Origin: an uncultured Clostridia bacterium
GTDB taxonomy: Bacteria; Bacillota; Clostridia; Christensenellales; DTU072
Length of the DNA stretch: 32,407 bases
Reading direction: 5' to 3'
Assembly (NCBI GenBank): GCA_944372665.1
Contig: CALVZV010000015.1
Span: forward strand, 1-32,407
Shown here: positions 27,483-32,407 of the stretch, piece by piece
Layout of the letters: every line of letters begins with the position of its first letter
How positions within the stretch are numbered: the stretch's first letter is position 1
Program-made: the position numbers and the translations under genes
The notes under the pieces: model-generated
Database searches by the model: none
What the model saw: only the letters and a program-made list of their open reading frames with translations
What the model was told of the DNA's origin: nothing

Positions 27483-27839
27483 ATGAGAATCAAAAGAGCT
27501 GTCAATGCACAAAAGAAGAAAAGAAAGATAATGAAGCAGGCCAAGGGCTATTTCGGCGCCAAGAGCAAGCTTTACAGAGTTGCCCGCGAAGCCGTGATGA
27601 AGTCCGGTCAGTACGCATACGTCGGCAGACGCCTTAAAAAGAGAGACTTCCGCAGACTGTGGATAGCGCGCATCAACGCCGCGGCGAGAATGAACGATAT
27701 GTCCTACTCCCGTCTTATGCACGGTCTGAAAGTGGCGGGCATCGACCTTAACCGCAAGGTGCTTGCCGAAATCGCCGTGTCCGACGCAAAGGCCTTTACC
27801 GGGCTGTGCGAAAAGGCAAAGGCCGCGATCAACGCTTAA
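27483..27839 (+). CDS. rplT: 50S ribosomal protein L20
   Basis: 118 residues, starting [20 protein letters not shown] and containing [42 protein letters not shown], all typical of L20. L20 binds 23S rRNA early in large-subunit assembly. In Bacillus it also represses its own operon through the leader, a function expected here because of the structure at 26551-26682. AGGAGGT lies upstream of the ATG. The stop codon lies at the base of the following terminator stem. Confidence 0.97.
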   Translation: MRIKRAVNAQKKKRKIMKQAKGYFGAKSKLYRVAREAVMKSGQYAYVGRRLKKRDFRRLWIARINAAARMNDMSYSRLMHGLKVAGIDLNRKVLAEIAVSDAKAFTGLCEKAKAAINA

Positions 27840-27863
27840 AGAAGCCCGGGCGGCTTCTTTTGT
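27838..27863 (+). terminator. Rho-independent terminator of the infC-rpmI-rplT operon
   Basis: AAAGAAGCC (27838-27846) pairs with GGCTTCTTT (27852-27860) around a five-base loop, and TGTT follows. The left arm begins inside the rplT stop codon. The T-tract is short (TTTTGTT counting the right arm), so some read-through into the next gene is likely. Confidence 0.75.
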
Positions 27864-27867
27864 TAAT

Positions 27868-28632
27868 ATGAAATACATCGCTTCTTCCGATAACGCGAAA
27901 ATCAAGCTTATCCGTAGCTTGAGAAACAAAAAAGCGCGCCGCGAAAACAATTTGTTTTTGCTGGAGGGGGAGCGGCTCGTATTTTCGGCTCCGCCGGGTT
28001 TCGTAAAAGAGGTTTTTATAGACTCGGCAAAGGAGGACGAATACGCTTCAAGAGCCGTGGAGCTGTTCGGCGAATACACCACGGTAAAGAGCGAAGTCTT
28101 CGAAAAGATCAAGGAAACGGAAACGACCCAGGGTATAGCCGCCGTCGCGGCGATACCTGAGCCGCGCCCCGTTTCGGGCGATATTGTCTGCGTATTGGAC
28201 GCCATATCCGATCCCGGCAATCTCGGGACCATCGTCAGGAGCGCCGCGGCGTTCGGGATAACGGATATCATAGCGTCGGAGTGCGCGGACGCATATTCTC
28301 CCAAAGCGGTCAGGGCTTCCATGGGCGGCATATATCACGTCAACGTGGTGCCGGTTTCATACGCGGGCGCACGCGAGATACTGATTTCGCGCGGCTACAG
28401 CACTGCGGTGCTCGATATGGGCGGCGCGGATATCTACGGATACGCTCCTTCGCCGCTGACGGCACTGGTGGTCGGCAACGAGGCGCACGGCGTTTCGGAG
28501 GGATTCCTCGGCAACGCCGACAGCGTGCTTGCCGTTCCGATGCCGGGAGGTACCGCGGAAAGCCTTAACGCGGCGGTTTCCGCATCGATAGCCTTTTCGT
28601 GGCTGACGCACAAAATTCAAACTCGGAGGTAA
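27868..28632 (+). CDS. SpoU/TrmH-family RNA 2'-O-methyltransferase
   Basis: 254 residues of the SPOUT (TrmH/RlmB) type, which methylates ribose 2'-OH in rRNA or tRNA using SAM bound in a trefoil knot. The N-terminal substrate-binding domain (about 1-95) begins [25 protein letters not shown]. Motifs follow in order: [18 protein letters not shown] (about 115-132), [11 protein letters not shown] (about 208-218) and [20 protein letters not shown] (about 230-249). It is close to YsgA-like proteins, but the target nucleotide cannot be named. The ATG at 27868 is where homology begins. It has no SD and lies just after the rplT terminator, which suggests weak or read-through expression. Confidence 0.9.
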   Translation: MKYIASSDNAKIKLIRSLRNKKARRENNLFLLEGERLVFSAPPGFVKEVFIDSAKEDEYASRAVELFGEYTTVKSEVFEKIKETETTQGIAAVAAIPEPRPVSGDIVCVLDAISDPGNLGTIVRSAAAFGITDIIASECADAYSPKAVRASMGGIYHVNVVPVSYAGAREILISRGYSTAVLDMGGADIYGYAPSPLTALVVGNEAHGVSEGFLGNADSVLAVPMPGGTAESLNAAVSASIAFSWLTHKIQTRR

Positions 28633-28634
28633 CA

Positions 28635-29369
28635 ATGTCCGGTCATTCAAAATGGGCAAACATAAAAATCAAAAAAGGCAAGACCGACGCCGCCAGAGGC
28701 TCGATCTTCACTAAAATAGGCAGGGAGATCGCCGTTGCCGTCAAAGCGGGCGGTCCCGATCCCGCAAACAACTCCAAACTCAGGGACGTTATCGCAAAGG
28801 CAAAGCAGAACAACATGCCCAACGATACCATCAACCGTTCCATCAAGAAGGCTTCGGGCGAACAGGACGGCGTCAGCTATGAGTCCATAACCTATGAAGG
28901 TTACGGCGCGGGCGGCGTCGCCGTCATAGTAGAAACCCTGACCGACAACCGCAACCGCACCGCGGGCGACGTCAGACATCTGTTCGACAAATACGGCGGC
29001 TCACTGGGACAGACGGGCTGCGTATCCTATATGTTCAATAAAAAAGGCGTTATAATCGCCGACAACGCCATGGACGAGGACGAGCTGATGATGACGGCTC
29101 TCGACGCGGGCGCCGAGGACGTGCAGGCGGCAGACGACGTTTATGAGATATACACCGCGCCCGGCGATCTTTATACCGTTTCCGAAAAGCTGAAAGAAGC
29201 GGGCGTAAACGTATTGAGCGCGGACATAGACATGATAGCCGACAACGAGATCGATCCCGGCGCGCATACGCAGAGCATCGAAAAACTAATCGATATGCTG
29301 GAAGAACTCGACGACGTGCAAAACGTATATCACAACGCTTTGCTTCCCGAGGAGGAAGAGGAGGAATAA
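28635..29369 (+). CDS. YebC/PmpR family protein
   Basis: 244 residues, starting [32 protein letters not shown], the family signature. [20 protein letters not shown] and [13 protein letters not shown] are in the middle. Family members were described as transcription regulators. More recent work on bacterial and mitochondrial (TACO1) members points to help in translating proline-rich stretches. The ATG at 28635 is chosen over an in-frame ATG at 28599 because CGGAGGT lies four bases upstream and homology starts there. It follows the methyltransferase stop by two bases and ends in an acidic EEEEEE tail. Confidence 0.95.
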   Translation: MSGHSKWANIKIKKGKTDAARGSIFTKIGREIAVAVKAGGPDPANNSKLRDVIAKAKQNNMPNDTINRSIKKASGEQDGVSYESITYEGYGAGGVAVIVETLTDNRNRTAGDVRHLFDKYGGSLGQTGCVSYMFNKKGVIIADNAMDEDELMMTALDAGAEDVQAADDVYEIYTAPGDLYTVSEKLKEAGVNVLSADIDMIADNEIDPGAHTQSIEKLIDMLEELDDVQNVYHNALLPEEEEEE

Positions 29370-29370
29370 T

Positions 29371-30621
29371 ATGGCTTGCGACGTTTCAAAAATCTGCGCC
29401 GAAACGAAAGAGGCTTCCGTAAAACTAGCGGGAACCTCTACTTCGGTAAAGAACGCCGTTTTGTACCGCGCCAAAGAGCTGATAAAGTCGCGCGAAGCCG
29501 ATATTCTCGCCGCCAATGCGCGTGACATAAAAAAGGCTGAAGAAGGCGGCAGGAACACCGCTTTCATAGACAGGCTCGCGTTGAATCCCGCCAGGATAGA
29601 CCTGATATGCGAGGGACTGGACGCTGTCGCGGCGCTTGCCGATCCAGTGGGCGAAGTGGTGGAAAGATATACGCTGAAAAACGGTCTCGACGTTAAAAAA
29701 GTCAGAGCGCCTCTCGGAGTTATCGGTATAATCTTCGAGGCTCGCCCCAACGTGTCAGTGGACGCGGCGGCGCTTTGCATAAAGAGCGGCAACGGCGTTG
29801 TACTGCGCGGCAGCCGCGACAGCACCGAATCCGTGAACGCACTGGTGGCGTGCATGAAAGAAGCCGCCGAGGAGAACGGCATACCCTCGGCAGTCATAGG
29901 ACTTATCGGTTCCGAATCCAGGGAAGCCGCCGCCGAAATGCTTAGGCAGGCGGAATATATCGACGTGGTGATCCCGCGCGGAGGCAACGCGCTCAAAAAA
30001 GTAGTGCTGGATAACGCAGCCATGCCCGTGATAGCCTCCGCAGGCGGCAACTGCCACATTTACGTGGCGGCAGACGCCGACCTTGCCATGGCGGTCAGCG
30101 TCGTACTCAACGCCAAGACCAACCGTCCTTCGACTTGCAACGCGCTTGAAACGCTGCTGGTCGAAAGAAAGGCAGCCGGGAAATTCGTACCGGCTATCCT
30201 GGACGCGCTTAAAAAGGCGGGCGTGGAGATCCGCGCCACCGCGGAAACGGCTGAAATTTATCCCGACTGCGTCATCGTCGGCGAAGACGAGTTCACGAAA
30301 GAGTACGACGACATGATAATCAAGGTCAAACTCGTCGAAGACCTTTCCGAGGCTATCGCGCATATCAACAAATACGGCACGAACCATTCCGACGCGATCT
30401 TGACCTCCGATCCCGAAAAAGCCGAGCGTTTTACCAAGGAAGTAGATTCGGGTGCCGTATACGTCAACGCTTCCACGCGTTTTACGGACGGTTTCGAACT
30501 CGGACTCGGCGCGGAAATGGGTATCAGCACCCAAAAGCTCCACGTCCGCGGTCCGATAGGGCTTAAAGAACTGACCAGCGTCAAATACGTCGTGACGGGC
30601 TGCGGTCAAATCAGGAAATAG
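29371..30621 (+). CDS. proA: Gamma-glutamyl phosphate reductase
   Basis: Reduces gamma-glutamyl phosphate to glutamate semialdehyde with NADPH, the second step of proline synthesis. 416 residues, typical length. The catalytic cysteine is C256 in NRPSTCNALE. APLGVIGIIFEARPNVSVDAA and the C-terminal STRFTDGFELGLGAEMGIST are conserved. The SD AGGAGG lies within the end of yebC, one base from which proA begins. The partner kinase proB is not in the window, although the two are often adjacent. Confidence 0.97.
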   Translation: MACDVSKICAETKEASVKLAGTSTSVKNAVLYRAKELIKSREADILAANARDIKKAEEGGRNTAFIDRLALNPARIDLICEGLDAVAALADPVGEVVERYTLKNGLDVKKVRAPLGVIGIIFEARPNVSVDAAALCIKSGNGVVLRGSRDSTESVNALVACMKEAAEENGIPSAVIGLIGSESREAAAEMLRQAEYIDVVIPRGGNALKKVVLDNAAMPVIASAGGNCHIYVAADADLAMAVSVVLNAKTNRPSTCNALETLLVERKAAGKFVPAILDALKKAGVEIRATAETAEIYPDCVIVGEDEFTKEYDDMIIKVKLVEDLSEAIAHINKYGTNHSDAILTSDPEKAERFTKEVDSGAVYVNASTRFTDGFELGLGAEMGISTQKLHVRGPIGLKELTSVKYVVTGCGQIRK

Positions 30622-30655
30622 TCCTTGATATCAAAATAACACGGAGTAATCTTAT

Positions 30656-31621
30656 ATGAGAAAAATAGCAGTTTTGACCAGCGGCGGCGACGCACCGGGC
30701 ATGAACGCGGCTATCCGCGGAGTAGTGCGCTGCGCGTCGAGCCGCGGTATGGAAGTATACGGAATCGAGCGCGGATACGACGGATTGATCAAAGGAAATA
30801 TTTTCCGTATGGATTCGCGTTCGGTTTCCGACACGATACAAAAGGGCGGCACGATCCTTAAAACGGCGCGCTGTCCCGAATTCGAAACCGAGGACGGCAT
30901 CAAAAAAGGCGGCGACGTACTTCGCGCCTACGGCATAGAAGGGCTTGTGGTCATCGGCGGCGACGGTTCTTTTAGAGGAATGAAAGATCTCTCCGATATG
31001 TGCGGCATAACCTGTATGGGTATTCCCGGCACGATCGACAACGATCTGGGCTATACCGATTTCACGCTGGGTTTCGACACCGCGGTGAATACGGTGCTTG
31101 ACGCACTGAACAAAATCCGCGACACCATGACGTCGCACGACCGCGCCTGTATAATCGAAGTTATGGGACGTCACTGCGGCGACATCGCGCTTTATTCGGG
31201 CATGGCGGGCGGCGCCGAGAGCATAATAGTGCCCGAACTGCCTTTCAATATCGACGATATATGCGCCAAAATGCGCAGGAACGTGATCAAAGGCAAAGTA
31301 TCGGACATAATCGTTCTGGCAGAGGGCGTGTGCAGCGCGGAAAAGCTCAAAGCCGAAATACACGACCGCACGGGCGTGACGATAAGGACGGTCAAACTCG
31401 GCTACATACAGCGCGGCGGCACGCCGTCCATGGCGGACAGAGTGCTGGCGGCGCGTTGCGCGGACAGGGCGGTGGAACTGCTGTACGACGATTCGTGCTC
31501 GTCCAGAGTCATCGGTATAAAGAACAACGTAATAATCGACGTGGAGCTTTCCGAAGCGTTGAGCGTGAAAAAACAATTTAACGAAAAAATGATGGAGATA
31601 GCCAACAGGCTTTCTTTCTGA
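30656..31621 (+). CDS. pfkA: ATP-dependent 6-phosphofructokinase
   Basis: Phosphorylates fructose 6-phosphate in glycolysis. 321 residues, the usual short bacterial form. GGDGS (101-105) has glycine at position 104 and PGTIDND (124-130) has glycine at 125. This pair marks ATP rather than pyrophosphate as phosphoryl donor. D128 is the expected catalytic base. EVMGRHCGD and the C-terminal GYIQRGGTPSMADR are conserved. GGAG nine bases upstream supports the ATG. In the short gap after proA, TTGATATCAA (30625-30634) is a perfect palindrome. A second phosphofructokinase gene of the other donor type follows 17 bases later. Confidence 0.96.
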   Translation: MRKIAVLTSGGDAPGMNAAIRGVVRCASSRGMEVYGIERGYDGLIKGNIFRMDSRSVSDTIQKGGTILKTARCPEFETEDGIKKGGDVLRAYGIEGLVVIGGDGSFRGMKDLSDMCGITCMGIPGTIDNDLGYTDFTLGFDTAVNTVLDALNKIRDTMTSHDRACIIEVMGRHCGDIALYSGMAGGAESIIVPELPFNIDDICAKMRRNVIKGKVSDIIVLAEGVCSAEKLKAEIHDRTGVTIRTVKLGYIQRGGTPSMADRVLAARCADRAVELLYDDSCSSRVIGIKNNVIIDVELSEALSVKKQFNEKMMEIANRLSF

Positions 31622-31638
31622 AAAAAGGAGAAAACAAT

Positions 31639-32407
31639 ATGAAAAATTTGGTAGGCGCATGTATTTTCGGACAATCCGGCGGACCGACGTCGGTTATTAA
31701 CGCCAGCGCGGCGGGCGTTTTCATCGAAGCCCTGAAACAGGATAAGATCACCGCGGTTTACGGCGCGGCGCACGGTATCAAGGGTATTCTCGAGGAGGAT
31801 TTTTACGACATCGGTCAGGAGGACATGGAAGAATTGCTGCTCCTGAAGAATACTCCCTCTTCGAGTTTGGGCTCCGTCAGATACAAACTGAAGGATCCCA
31901 AAGTCGACGATACCGATTATAAGCGTATCCTTGAAGTCTTCGAGAAATACAACATCAGATATTTCTTCTATAACGGCGGGAACGATTCGATGGACACCTG
32001 CAATAAGGTTTCCAAGTATCTGATGAAACAGGGATATGCCTGCAACGTCATCGGCGTGCCCAAGACCATCGACAACGACCTTTACGGCACCGACCACTGC
32101 CCCGGATACGGCTCTGCCGCCAAATACGTGGCAACGACTCTTATGGAGCTCAACCTCGACGCCAAGGTCTATGACAAAGGGCAGGTCGCGGTCATCGAGA
32201 TCATGGGCAGAAACGCCGGCTGGCTTACCGCCGCCGCGGCGCTTGCAAACTACAAAAATCTCGGCGCGGATCTTATATATCTTCCCGAAGTTCCTTTCTC
32301 GGTCGATAAGTTCCTTGCCGACGTCAAACGCGTCATGGAGGCCAACAACGGCAAATGTATCGCCTGCGTTTGGGAAGGTATCCGCGACAAGGACGGCAAA
32401 TCCATAG
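31639..32407 (+). CDS. Pyrophosphate-dependent 6-phosphofructokinase, 3' end missing
   Basis: 256 codons are visible and the frame is open at the window end. It begins MKNLVGACIFGQSGGPTSVI. GGNDS (113-117) has aspartate where ATP enzymes have glycine, and PKTIDND (141-147) has lysine where they have glycine. This is the classical signature of pyrophosphate use. EIMGRNAGW is the substrate-binding segment. These enzymes work reversibly, so the gene could serve glycolysis or gluconeogenesis and save ATP. AAAGGAG lies upstream of the ATG. Co-transcription with pfkA is likely. Confidence 0.93.
   Translation, partial: MKNLVGACIFGQSGGPTSVINASAAGVFIEALKQDKITAVYGAAHGIKGILEEDFYDIGQEDMEELLLLKNTPSSSLGSVRYKLKDPKVDDTDYKRILEVFEKYNIRYFFYNGGNDSMDTCNKVSKYLMKQGYACNVIGVPKTIDNDLYGTDHCPGYGSAAKYVATTLMELNLDAKVYDKGQVAVIEIMGRNAGWLTAAAALANYKNLGADLIYLPEVPFSVDKFLADVKRVMEANNGKCIACVWEGIRDKDGKSI

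Overview
The window reads as a chromosomal housekeeping segment of a Gram-positive, probably spore-forming Clostridia-like bacterium. Three things support this: the Bacillus/Clostridium-type gene order yicC-rpoZ-coaBC-priA-def-fmt-rsmB-rlmN-rsgA-rpe-(spoVM)-rpmB-asp23-fakA-recG; a 27-codon spoVM gene on the minus strand; and an infC-rpmI-rplT operon with a Firmicutes-style attenuator leader. Base composition is moderately GC-rich by eye (not counted) and uniform. I see no mobile element, CRISPR array, tRNA, rRNA or clear island of foreign genes.

Layout. 1-3988: the 3' part of a PcrA/UvrD helicase gene and ligA. 4003-5868: a consensus-like promoter, an AIR-synthase/HypE-like gene whose GTG start lies where transcription should begin, and the RNase gene yicC. 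5897-14655: a tightly packed plus-strand operon with many 1-8 nt overlaps, covering RNA polymerase omega, CoA synthesis, replication restart, N-terminal formyl-Met handling, rRNA methylation, ribosome assembly and the pentose phosphate pathway. 14656-15315: an inverted minus-strand pocket holding spoVM and rpmB with their signals. 15316-19306: asp23-family gene, fakA and recG. 19403-24476: the least conserved part, with a membrane-anchored protein of unknown function, a stand-alone minus-strand murG, an alpha/beta hydrolase and a GLUG-repeat lipoprotein. 24510-26441: thrS. 26516-27863: the infC-rpmI-rplT operon with promoter, L20-type leader and terminators. 27868-32407: an rRNA/tRNA methyltransferase of the SpoU family, yebC, proA, an ATP-type phosphofructokinase and, cut by the window end, a pyrophosphate-type phosphofructokinase.

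Most genes serve information processing or core metabolism. Compared with the Bacillus subtilis order, remA and gmk are missing between yicC and rpoZ, prpC-prkC between rlmN and rsgA, and thiN after rpe. No wholly new system is evident. The points most worth a second look are the hidden spoVM and its RBS-sequestering repeat, the AUU-started infC behind a terminator/antiterminator switch, the adjacent ATP- and PPi-type phosphofructokinases, the apparently leaderless GTG start at 4037, and the uncharacterised envelope proteins at 19403-20707 and 22764-24476.
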